From NCBI GenBank assembly GCA_031273985.1, contig JAISQV010000234.1, positions 1-13,349 on the forward strand: 13,349 bases of DNA, given 5' to 3'. Numbering within the stretch: the first letter of the stretch is position 1; the number at the start of each line of letters is the position of its first letter. A program made the translations under genes and the position numbers. The notes under the pieces were generated by a model, which was given only the letters and a program-made list of their open reading frames with translations, was not told the origin of the DNA and ran no database searches. The stretch comes from Spirochaetaceae bacterium (GTDB lineage Bacteria > Spirochaetota > Spirochaetia > Treponematales > Breznakiellaceae). Shown here piece after piece: positions 1-6,015 of the stretch.

Positions 1-113
1 CGCGGGAAGGTTACGGGCTCCTGGCCGGGGCGGCCCGGCATTTTGCGGAACTCGAGGGCCTCGCCGCCCACGCCGCTTCCGTGGCGATACGGGAAGAAGC
101 CTTTGAAGGCTGA
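1..113 (+). CDS. hisD: C-terminal fragment of probable histidinol dehydrogenase
   Basis: Only the last 36 codons are in the window, read from position 3 to the TGA at 111-113. The residues include HFAELEGLAAHAASVAIREE. This resembles the C-terminal helix of histidinol dehydrogenase, where a stretch like AEAEGFAAHANAIRVR closes the protein. The family oxidises L-histidinol to histidine with two NAD+ in the last two steps of histidine synthesis, in the cytosol. None of the catalytic or zinc-binding residues fall inside the window, so the call rests on the tail motif alone. The next gene begins 115 bp downstream, after two perfect hairpins, so it is probably a separate transcription unit. Another protein with a similar Ala/Glu-rich C-terminal helix cannot be excluded. 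Confidence 0.65.
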   Translation, partial: REGYGLLAGAARHFAELEGLAAHAASVAIREEAFEG

Positions 114-123
114 ATTTTACCAG

Positions 124-150
124 GCTGAAAACCGCTCTGCGGTTTTCAGC
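124..150. repeat. Perfect hairpin repeat, family A copy 1
   Basis: The 12-nt arms GCTGAAAACCGC and GCGGTTTTCAGC are perfectly complementary around a 3-nt TCT loop. The hairpin begins 11 nt after the hisD stop and is followed by AATTTTACC. It could act as a terminator for hisD, although it lacks a proper U tract. The same two arms occur again at 1917-1943 with an AAA loop, so this is a dispersed repeat and not a one-off terminator. Confidence 0.85.
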
Positions 151-166
151 AATTTTACCGGCTGAG

Positions 167-196
167 GCTTTCCCAAAACTGAAGTTTTGGGAAAGC
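167..196. repeat. Perfect hairpin repeat, family B
   Basis: The 14-nt arms GCTTTCCCAAAACT and AGTTTTGGGAAAGC pair perfectly around a 2-nt GA turn. The hairpin ends 20 nt before the ribosome binding site of the nucleotidase gene. It would therefore lie in the leader of that mRNA, or in the tail of the hisD message. A related palindrome with a TTCCAAAA core is at 11102-11134. Confidence 0.85.
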
Positions 197-215
197 TGCC
201 TTGGATTTATGCTGT

Positions 216-222
216 AAGGAGG
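216..222 (+). promoter_or_regulatory. Shine-Dalgarno site deciding the nucleotidase start
   Basis: AAGGAGG is a near-perfect match to the anti-SD, six nucleotides before the ATG at 229. It fixes the start there, ahead of the upstream in-frame TTG at 187. Confidence 0.85.
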
Positions 223-228
223 CTTGCG

Positions 229-1770
229 ATGCGTGTAAAAAGAAGTATTTTCCCGGCGGTAATGCTGTTGGCCCTGGCCCTGCCCCTCTTCGGGCGGGGA
301 GAGGGGGAAGACCGTATTCCCGGCAGAACCTACGAACTGACCCTGCTCCACACCAACGACCACCACGGGGCGGTGTTGAGCAACGGCGGCCGGGGAGGGC
401 TGGCGGTCCAGGCGGCCTACGTGAAGGCCGTCAGGGCGCTTAATCCCCAGGTGCTGCTTCTGGACGCCGGGGACTTCAATACCGGCAGCGCCCTGTCCAA
501 TATGTTCGACGCGGAGCCGGACCTGAGGGCCTTTAACCTCATGGGCTACGACGCCGGCGCGCTGGGAAACCATGAATTTGACGGGACTCTTGAAAAGCTT
601 CAGACTCAAATGGCCCTGGCGGAGTATCCCTTCATAACGTCCAACATAAAAACCTCCGGGGGGGAATACCTGGGTATCCCCTACCTGGTTAAAAATTACG
701 GCGGCTTTACCGTGGGTATCTTCGGAATAACCACGCTGCGCAGTAAAATTATCGCCAGCCCCGATCCGGGCCTTGTTTTTATCAACGAGATTGAGGCCGC
801 CCGTGAAATGGTAGAGATTCTGCGCGGCCGCGAGGGGGTGAATATCGTCATAGCCCTTACCCATATAGGGGACATCAAGGAGGCGCCGGATCATATCACT
901 TCCCCGGAACTTGCCGAAGCCGTTCCGGGAATAGACATCATCATAGACGGTCATTCCCATTCCCTGTTCGAGAGCCCCCGGCAGGTGAACGGCGCCTATA
1001 TCGTGACGGCCAACGAGTTCGGTTACTACATGGGGCACGGGCGGCTCCTTGTCCGGGACGGGCGGCTTGAGGGCTTTACCTGGGCAGCCGTCCCCCTGGG
1101 CCCGGACCCCGAAACAACGGCCATGCTGGAACCCTATGTCCGCGAGGCGGAGGCCAGCCTCAAGGAGGTGGTGGGAACGGCCGCGGCGCCCTTCATCTTC
1201 GGCGACAGGCTGACGCGGAAGACCGAAACCGCCCTGGGGAATCTGGTCTGCGACGCGAACACCTGGTACTTCAGAACCGTCTACCGCCAGGAAGTGGATT
1301 TTGCCTTTCACAACGGCGGCGGCATAAGGGCGGAGATACGGCAGGGGCCCATAACCAGGGAGGACATACTGACCGTGCTTCCCTTTGAAAACTATCTCTA
1401 CCTTGCGTCCCTCAAGGGCAGCGACATCATTGAACTTTTCAACTTTATCGCCACGATCCCCCAGGGCGCCGGCGGCTTCCCCCAGTTTTCACGGGAGGTC
1501 CGCTACACCGTTGACTATTCCGGGGGCGCGGGCGCCCTGGTGAACCTGACCATAGGCGGCGCGGAGGTGGACCCCGAAAGGACCTACCGTTTCTGCACCA
1601 ACGACTACCTTCTGCGCGGCGGCGACGGCTACACGGTCCTTACCCGCTCGGCGGAGCCCTTCAACACATCGCTGCTCCTGTCTTACGTGGTGATAGAATA
1701 CATCGCCGCCCAGGGGGGGAGCGTAGAGCCCCTCACCGACGGCCGCCTCACCGTGCTGGGCGGGGAGTAG
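229..1770 (+). CDS. Exported 5'-nucleotidase / 2',3'-cyclic phosphodiesterase family (UshA-like)
   Basis: This is a two-domain metallophosphoesterase that removes phosphate from nucleotides in the periplasm, feeding nucleoside salvage. The ATG at 229 was chosen because AAGGAGG lies at 216-222, six bases upstream. An in-frame TTG further upstream sits inside a hairpin. The 513-aa product starts with a Sec signal peptide (MRVKR, then a hydrophobic core to about residue 21) and has no lipobox cysteine. The metal-binding motifs are present in order: TNDHHG (D44, H46), GDFNTGS (D82), GNHEFD (N114, H115), THIG (H212) and DGHSHS (H242, H244). The C-terminal 5_nucleotid_C domain (about 310-510) carries HNGGGIRA (361-368), LPFENYL and LRGGDGY (462-468), which form the nucleotide-binding face. 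Length and domain order are normal for the family. Preferred substrate (AMP, UDP-sugar or cyclic nucleotide) cannot be read from sequence. It appears to be monocistronic. Confidence 0.93.
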   Translation: MRVKRSIFPAVMLLALALPLFGRGEGEDRIPGRTYELTLLHTNDHHGAVLSNGGRGGLAVQAAYVKAVRALNPQVLLLDAGDFNTGSALSNMFDAEPDLRAFNLMGYDAGALGNHEFDGTLEKLQTQMALAEYPFITSNIKTSGGEYLGIPYLVKNYGGFTVGIFGITTLRSKIIASPDPGLVFINEIEAAREMVEILRGREGVNIVIALTHIGDIKEAPDHITSPELAEAVPGIDIIIDGHSHSLFESPRQVNGAYIVTANEFGYYMGHGRLLVRDGRLEGFTWAAVPLGPDPETTAMLEPYVREAEASLKEVVGTAAAPFIFGDRLTRKTETALGNLVCDANTWYFRTVYRQEVDFAFHNGGGIRAEIRQGPITREDILTVLPFENYLYLASLKGSDIIELFNFIATIPQGAGGFPQFSREVRYTVDYSGGAGALVNLTIGGAEVDPERTYRFCTNDYLLRGGDGYTVLTRSAEPFNTSLLLSYVVIEYIAAQGGSVEPLTDGRLTVLGGE

Positions 1771-1783
1771 GGGAGGAATCAGG

Positions 1784-1960
1784 AGGGGGCCGAGCCCCCT
1801 ACGCTCCAGCCTCCTCGGGCCTGCGGCCCTGCGGGGGCTTCCGCTACCCCCGTGCGGGGACACCCCGCAACGCCCCGTGCCCTCTCCCGGAGTTTGCGCT
1901 TTGCGCAAACTCCCATGCTGAAAACCGCAAAGCGGTTTTCAGCAGCAACGCCCCCCGTCC
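1784..1960. repeat. Composite cluster of six hairpins with GCAACGCCCC tails
   Basis: This non-coding stretch follows the nucleotidase gene and holds successive perfect stems: AGGGGGC/GCCCCCT (1784-1800), GGGCC/GGCCC (1817-1829), CGGGGG/CCCCCG (1832-1852), GCGGGG/CCCCGC (1854-1868), AGTTTGCGC/GCGCAAACT with a TTT loop (1891-1911), and the family A hairpin (1917-1943). The sequence GCAACGCCCC occurs at 1867-1876 and 1945-1954, each time at or just after the 3' arm of a hairpin and each time followed by C(0-2)GT. The first hairpin could terminate the nucleotidase transcript, although no U tract follows. Open frames crossing the region have no ribosome binding site and simply translate the repeats. 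The cluster shares the 14-mer CTTCCGCTACCCCC (1838-1851) with the mfd coding sequence at 8074-8087. Confidence 0.8.
1917..1943. repeat. Perfect hairpin repeat, family A copy 2
   Basis: The arms GCTGAAAACCGC and GCGGTTTTCAGC are identical to those at 124-150, but the loop is AAA instead of TCT. It is the last hairpin of the composite cluster and is followed directly by AGCAACGCCCC. Unchanged arms with a changed loop suggest the stem is what is conserved or copied. Confidence 0.88.
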
Positions 1961-2002
1961 CTTTCCGGATTCTACGCTTTTTTCCCAAAAATTCCGCCTT
2001 CA

Positions 2003-2033
2003 TTGAAGCAAAACCCGGCGAACAAACTATATT
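2003..2033 (+). promoter_or_regulatory. Possible sigma70 promoter of the PD-(D/E)XK gene
   Basis: A TTGAAG element (2003-2008) and a TATATT element (2028-2033) lie 19 nt apart, just ahead of the ribosome binding site AGAAGGGG (2037-2044). The spacing is long and the leader would be very short, so this is a weak candidate. It is the only AT-rich stretch between the hairpin cluster and the gene. Confidence 0.3.
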
Positions 2034-2050
2034 GTTAGAAGGGGATGTAT

Positions 2051-2658
2051 ATGGCAGATTCAGCGCGGCCCGGGCGGATTTCCAGCGCCGAAGAACTATG
2101 GGCGCTCATGGCGGAGAACGAGCGGCAGAGGAAGGAGTCGGAAGCTTACCTGAAGGCCCTCTTTGAGGAGACCCGCCAGCAAATGAAGGAAACAGACCGG
2201 AAAATCAGCAATTTGGGCAGCCGCCTCGGTGAATTGATGGAACGCCTCACGGCGCCGGGGATCCTGAAAAAATTCACGGACCTGGGCTACCGGTTCGAAC
2301 GGGTGGCTCCCCATTACCAGCTCTACTCCGGCAGCGGCGAATTGATGTCCGAAATTGACCTCTGGCTTGAAGACGGGGACCTTGCCCTGGCCGTTGAGGT
2401 AAAGACCAAACTAACCACGGGCGACGTGGATGATCATAGAAGGCGCATGGAAAAACTGCGGCGCTATGCCGACGGAAAGGGCGGCCGGCGCAGGCTCACG
2501 GGGCCGTGGCCGGAGGGATCGTTTCGAAGGAAGTGAAAGCCTATGCCCTGAAGAACGGCTTCTTCGTGCTAGAGCCCTCCGGGGACACCATGAAGATCGA
2601 CGTACCCAGGGGCTTCAAGCCTAAGGAATGGCCGCCGGCCTCACCCGCCATGTCCTAA
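2051..2658 (+). pseudogene. Coiled-coil PD-(D/E)XK nuclease-like protein (DUF3782 type), frameshifted
   Basis: Product of unknown role. Residues about 20-66 form a charged coiled coil (AENERQRKESEAYLKALFEE and onward). A restriction-endonuclease-like fold follows, with the motif pair EID (101-103) and EVK (116-118), the PD-(D/E)XK signature. Start 2051 is preferred over the ATG at 2045 because AGAAGGGG (2037-2044) abuts 2045 but is six bases from 2051. The frame is intact through RRRLTG, then fails at the run GGGG (2500-2503). As it stands, translation ends at 2536 with a short foreign tail. Adding one G restores GAVAGGIVSKEVKAYALKNG and a normal end at the TAA at 2656-2658, giving about 202 aa. 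Related proteins that I recall from treponemes and cyanobacteria end with just such a tail. The predicted catalytic residues lie before the break. The loss may be real, a phase-variable run, or a sequencing error. Confidence 0.75.
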
Positions 2659-2689
2659 ACCGCCGGCCCTGAGAAGCGTCACGTTTTCC

Positions 2690-2719
2690 TTGACGCCCCC
2701 GCCTCCCCCGTGCTACACT
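2690..2719 (+). promoter_or_regulatory. Sigma70-like promoter of the lipoprotein-TonB receptor operon
   Basis: TTGACG (2690-2695) matches the -35 consensus in five of six bases. TACACT (2714-2719) lies 18 nt downstream and is preceded by TGC, an extended -10 element. Transcription would start near 2726, giving a leader of about 105 nt. In that leader, CGTTTAT (2743-2749) can pair with ATAAACG (2762-2768) around a 12-nt loop. No cobalamin, TPP or FMN riboswitch signature is recognisable. Confidence 0.55.
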
Positions 2720-2815
2720 CCTCCCGCTATCCTGTAAGGGATCGTTTATCTGTGTGCTTTAATAAACGGTATCTTCCCATGTCTTGCGTGCAAGGTTTGC
2801 CCTGTGGCGCCGGAG

Positions 2816-2821
2816 AGGAGG
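2816..2821 (+). promoter_or_regulatory. Ribosome binding site of the lipoprotein gene
   Basis: AGGAGG lies 10 nt before the ATG at 2832 and 4 nt before an in-frame GTG at 2826. The ATG gives a textbook lipoprotein signal (MRKKR, hydrophobic core, LSGC). The GTG would only add two residues. Confidence 0.7.
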
Positions 2822-2831
2822 AATCGTGTTT

Positions 2832-3611
2832 ATGCGGAAAAAACGGGCCTTTGTGCCGCTGTGTCTTGCCGTGCTGTTATCCCTTTCAGGCTGCGAAGAC
2901 CTCTTCGACGCCATAGGCGGACTCTACGGGAACATGGAAGGAGCGGACCGGACCGAGCGACTGGACCCCCCGGACCCCCAATTTCAGGCCATATTATCCA
3001 AAATGTCCGGCGTCTGGTACTCCCACTATGCGGGAATAGGAAGACTCGACGGTTACCGCATAGGGAAAATCCGCGACTTTCAGACATTGATGCCGGAACA
3101 TAAACAGGCCCTGTTCCATGACGCCCTGACGGCAGCCACTTCTCTCCCCAACAGCCTTTATCCCGGCTCCCCCCCAGGCGGCACTACCTACGGTAATGAC
3201 GATTATTTTGTCTTTTACGACAGTTCTGTATACGGCCAGGCGGATGACAACAGCCCCGCAAAGGAAGGCTGGAATTTTGGATTTATGGGCATAGTCCGGG
3301 CGGTCAATATTTTTAACGGCGATCCAGGGCGGGGAGCGATCATCATTCAATACTTCGAGCACTGCGCCCCGGCCTGGGACCCCGATATAAAAGACGGGCA
3401 GCTCCCCTTCTTCGGAATCTACTACCGTGAATTGTCGCCGGACATTGTGCAGATGGCCAACGCCGTCAAACTTGCGGAGCTCTACGCCGGGCAAAAATAC
3501 TACACCGAAGAGGCTACTTTGGAAGACGCCAAACTCAATAACAGCATCGAAAACGAAGCGGAATACATTTCCTGGGGCGTGGTCATTCCCCAGGACCGGG
3601 AAAAAAACTAA
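2832..3611 (+). CDS. Lipoprotein of unknown family, partner of the adjacent TonB receptor
   Basis: The 259-aa product begins MRKKRAFVPLCLAVLLSLSGC, a clean type II signal with a lipobox ending at C21, so the mature protein is lipid-anchored, probably in the outer membrane. I do not recognise a named family. The mature part is rich in aromatic residues and beta-type segments: SGVWYSHYAGIG (59-70), DDYFVFYDSS (123-132), WNFGFMGIVRAVNIF (147-161), IIQYFEHCAPAWDPDI (171-186) and LPFFGIYYREL (191-201). The GVWY motif recalls the GxW of lipocalin-like barrels, but this is only a resemblance. The gene is 22 nt ahead of the TonB receptor and has its own promoter, so the two form an operon. Lipoproteins next to TonB receptors often capture the ligand (HmuY with HmuR is one example), and that is the likely role. 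The substrate is unknown. Confidence 0.8.
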   Translation: MRKKRAFVPLCLAVLLSLSGCEDLFDAIGGLYGNMEGADRTERLDPPDPQFQAILSKMSGVWYSHYAGIGRLDGYRIGKIRDFQTLMPEHKQALFHDALTAATSLPNSLYPGSPPGGTTYGNDDYFVFYDSSVYGQADDNSPAKEGWNFGFMGIVRAVNIFNGDPGRGAIIIQYFEHCAPAWDPDIKDGQLPFFGIYYRELSPDIVQMANAVKLAELYAGQKYYTEEATLEDAKLNNSIENEAEYISWGVVIPQDREKN

Positions 3612-3633
3612 GGGCGGTATATCGGAGGTACCT

Positions 3634-5616
3634 ATGATGCGTTGGAAACCAGGATTGCTGCTCTGCCTTGCGGCGCTATGTTCCCCCAGTCTTGCGGCCC
3701 AGGAGCCCCCCCCAGAGAGCGGCGGCTTTGAGGATTTTCTCGATTTTGGCGAGGACGAGGGGGTTACCATGGTCGAGACTCCGGAGACCACGCAGCAGAT
3801 GATAGTGATAAGCCGGGAGGAGATAGAAAAGCGTAACGCCCAGGACCTGGCCTCCCTCCTGGAGGAGACCCTCGACATGAGCGTAACCCGCTACGGCGGC
3901 TACGGGAACCAGACCGAGCTAAGTATGCGGGGCTTCGACACGGAACGAATCGCCATTCTGGTGGACGGTATTCCCGCCAACTCCCCCCGGTCCGGGGAAT
4001 TTGACGTGAGCCAGGTGGACATTAACAATGTGGAGCGCATCGAGGTGATCTACGGCGGCTCCGACACCAAGTACAATGTGTCCGGCGCCCTAGGCGGCGT
4101 GATCAATATTATCACCATCAAGCGCCAGAGGCCGGGCTATAGCTTCGGGGCCACCGTTTCAAACACCGGGTACCTTCCGGGCCGCTACGTCATGCGCCTG
4201 GCCGGGGGAAGCCTGGGCGGGCCTCACCTGGAAGACCTCGCGGATATGCAGACCCTGAGCTTCTTCGCCGGACACGGCGCGGAGGCTTTCTCATGGAAGG
4301 CCACGGTCTTCGGGAACCGGGCGGGGAATCACTTCCTTTTTAAGGACGATTACGGTTTTGCCCGGCGCAAGATAAGTAACGAGGTGCTCGATGTCGGGGG
4401 CGGCGCGTCCCTGGCCTGGAATCTGTCGGACACCACGACTCTGCTTTCCGACACAAAAACCTATTTTGCGCACAAAAACTATCCGGTAACGCCGAATTCG
4501 GTAGGGTCCGCCGTCTCGACAGATTTTCAGATCCAGGAGAATATCCTGTTCAACGCGCCCCTGATCTTCCGGGAGGATCTGGGTACGGAAGCATCCCTGA
4601 GTTATCAGTTTTCCCGCACCTCCTACGGGGCGAACATTACAAGTTCCGATCACTACCTTACCGGGATAAACCGCTGGAACTGGTACCCCGCCGAAAGAAT
4701 CACGGTCCGGACGGGGCTGGACTGGCGTTTCCTGTACATAGATTCCCAAAGCCCCACGGAGACGCAGCCCGTGAAGACGGGCAATCAGGGGGGGCTTTAC
4801 CTTACGGGGGAATTCACGCCCTGGACCAGCTTCATGATCATTCTCTCCGTCAAGGGCGTTACCGACACCCGGCAGACGGTGCCGGTCCCCAAGATAGGCT
4901 TCAGGTGGGACATAGCCCCGCAGTTCACCCTCAAGAATAATTATTTCCGCAGTTTCAAATTTCCCGATTTTGACGATCTCTACTACCGCAGCCTCGACAG
5001 TATGTTTGTCGGCAACCCCAATTTAAGGCCCGAGGACGGCGTAGGCGCCGATCTTATAGGCGAGTTTACGCCCCTGGACTGGTTCAACACTACCCTCACC
5101 GTCTATGGGCAGATGACCGAAGATTCTATTCACTGGGTAAAGCAGACCGGAGGACGCTGGTCCCCGGCGAACATAGGAACCGCCTGGTTTATCGGCGCCG
5201 ACTTCAGGCCCTCCCTTACCCTGAGGATTAACCGCTGGGGCTTTGACGCCATAAAACTGGGCTTTAACTACCAGTTCCAGTTGAGCTGGCTCTTGAGCGG
5301 CAATGCGGCCTTTGACAACAGTTACCGGGTCCCCTATATGCCCACCCATGTTGTAGGCGGTTCCGTGGATTTCCAGTGGAAGACCGGCTCCCTTCTTGTT
5401 TCCGCGCACTACGAGGGGACCCGTTACGCCGACACGATGAACGAAATGCCCCTGGACCCCCACGTCATCATGCACATGACCTTCAACCAGGGCCTGGGCA
5501 GATACCTCACCGCCTTCGCCTCCCTGCGGAATATGCTGAACGCCCACTACGAGTCCTTCGCCGGCTACTATATGCCGGGTATGTCCCTGACCGCGGGCCT
5601 GCGGGCAAAGTGGTAG
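3634..5616 (+). CDS. TonB-dependent outer-membrane receptor
   Basis: This outer-membrane gated channel imports a scarce ligand (metal chelate, cofactor or sugar) using energy from TonB-ExbBD. The ribosome site GGAGGT (3624-3629) precedes two adjacent ATGs, 3634 and 3637. Spacing is 4 and 7 nt, so 3637 may be the true start (659 aa, numbering used here). A signal peptide ends around LAA/QE (residues 19-23). A possible TonB box, GVTMVETP (42-49), follows. The plug domain (about 50-163) shows MIVISREEIEKRNAQDLASL, LSMRGFDTERIAILVDG, VERIEVIYGGSDTKYNVSGA and GGVINIITIK, all typical of BtuB/FepA-type receptors. The rest is beta-barrel with alternating aromatic residues. The chain ends LTAGLRAKW, with the terminal aromatic expected of outer-membrane barrels. 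The overall size is ordinary for the family. It is cotranscribed with the lipoprotein gene. The ligand cannot be inferred; no ExbB, ExbD or ABC importer genes lie nearby. Confidence 0.92.
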   Translation: MMRWKPGLLLCLAALCSPSLAAQEPPPESGGFEDFLDFGEDEGVTMVETPETTQQMIVISREEIEKRNAQDLASLLEETLDMSVTRYGGYGNQTELSMRGFDTERIAILVDGIPANSPRSGEFDVSQVDINNVERIEVIYGGSDTKYNVSGALGGVINIITIKRQRPGYSFGATVSNTGYLPGRYVMRLAGGSLGGPHLEDLADMQTLSFFAGHGAEAFSWKATVFGNRAGNHFLFKDDYGFARRKISNEVLDVGGGASLAWNLSDTTTLLSDTKTYFAHKNYPVTPNSVGSAVSTDFQIQENILFNAPLIFREDLGTEASLSYQFSRTSYGANITSSDHYLTGINRWNWYPAERITVRTGLDWRFLYIDSQSPTETQPVKTGNQGGLYLTGEFTPWTSFMIILSVKGVTDTRQTVPVPKIGFRWDIAPQFTLKNNYFRSFKFPDFDDLYYRSLDSMFVGNPNLRPEDGVGADLIGEFTPLDWFNTTLTVYGQMTEDSIHWVKQTGGRWSPANIGTAWFIGADFRPSLTLRINRWGFDAIKLGFNYQFQLSWLLSGNAAFDNSYRVPYMPTHVVGGSVDFQWKTGSLLVSAHYEGTRYADTMNEMPLDPHVIMHMTFNQGLGRYLTAFASLRNMLNAHYESFAGYYMPGMSLTAGLRAKW

Positions 5617-5791
5617 CGCGCCGGGGGCGCCGGTAAAATATTAACCACTTTCCCGCTATGGAACTAGGGGAAAGTAGACCACACGGAAAACACAGACGAA
5701 GAAAATATTATTAACCACGAACGACACGGACGAAGAGGGAAAAAATAAAAATTGCACGAAGTACCACGACGCAGGAGGAAAAGCTTCGAAC

Positions 5792-5853
5792 AAAAACCTT
5801 CGTGCCCTTCGTGTTCCTTTGTGGTTTTTCTTCTTCTTAATAAGCTGTGAAAA
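5792..5853. repeat. TTCGTG-type interspersed repeat, copy 1
   Basis: The core is AAAAACC, then TTCGTG, TTCGTG and TTTGTGG units separated by CCC and TTCC, then TTTTTCTTCTTC, ending with GCTGTGAAAA (5844-5853). The copy at 10828-10890 has the same order. Upstream, AACCACGAACGACACGGACGAAG (around 5714-5736) is a degenerate inverted version, so the whole element looks like two facing arms. Similar CCACGAAGG repeats are scattered through many bacterial genomes, and their function is unknown. Confidence 0.75.
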
Positions 5854-5877
5854 GAATTTTTAACCGCCAAGCCGCAT

Positions 5878-5955
5878 AAGTCGAAAAGGAAAAAACAGTA
5901 AAATGAGCCCTCTTTTTCTTCTCTTTCTTCCCTACTTCTTCGACTTTTTCGACTT
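5878..5955. repeat. Inverted repeat bracketing a pyrimidine tract
   Basis: AAGTCGAAAA (5878-5887) is perfectly complementary to TTTTCGACTT (5946-5955), with 58 nt between. The right half is almost pure pyrimidine from 5910. It lies 60 nt beyond the 3' end of the minus-strand gene and could form part of its 3' untranslated region. Confidence 0.5.
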
Positions 5956-6015
5956 TGTGGTTTTAGTTCTTAAACAATCTTTTCGCCCAATCAAGGTACT
6001 AGTAGGCCGGCCCCG

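Larger units (their letters stand above)
5617..6015. other. 400-bp gene-free gap, low-complexity and repeat-rich
   Basis: This gap lies between the convergent ends of the TonB receptor and the minus-strand gene. It opens with a small GC stem, GCGCC/GGCGC around GGG (5618-5630), too weak and without a U tract to call a terminator. It then becomes AT-rich, with scattered ACCACGAA and CACGAAG words, the TTCGTG repeat (5792-5853) and a pyrimidine tract (5910-5956). A minus-strand open frame across 5664-5870 encodes peptides such as KTTKEHEGHEGF, which is simply the translated repeat. No supported gene is present. Confidence 0.75.

Noticed and set aside
187..228. Upstream TTG start for the nucleotidase
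   Set aside because: It lies inside the hairpin arm and would put 14 residues before the signal peptide. ATG 229 has an ideal AAGGAGG.
1779..2166. Open frames on both strands across the hairpin cluster
   Set aside because: They translate palindromic repeats, lack ribosome sites, and their peptide content (for example GVAEAPAGPQARGG) follows directly from the repeat.
2726..2831. Cobalamin riboswitch ahead of the TonB receptor operon
   Set aside because: No B12-box-like word or expected multi-stem layout is visible, and the leader is short.
2994..3878. 294-aa open frame on the minus strand across the lipoprotein-receptor junction
   Set aside because: It overlaps two well-supported sense genes and has no coherent domain or start signal.
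5618..5640. GCGCC/GGCGC stem after the TonB receptor as a terminator
   Set aside because: It has only five pairs and is followed by CGGTAAAATATT with no U tract.
5690..5840. CRISPR-like array in the CACGAAG/TTCGTG words
   Set aside because: Units are only about 6-7 nt with 3-4 nt spacers, there are no uniform repeats or unique spacers, and there are no cas genes.
5664..5870. 68-aa minus-strand ORF with KTTKEHEGHEGF
   Set aside because: It is the translated TTCGTG/CACGAAG repeat, a common false gene call.
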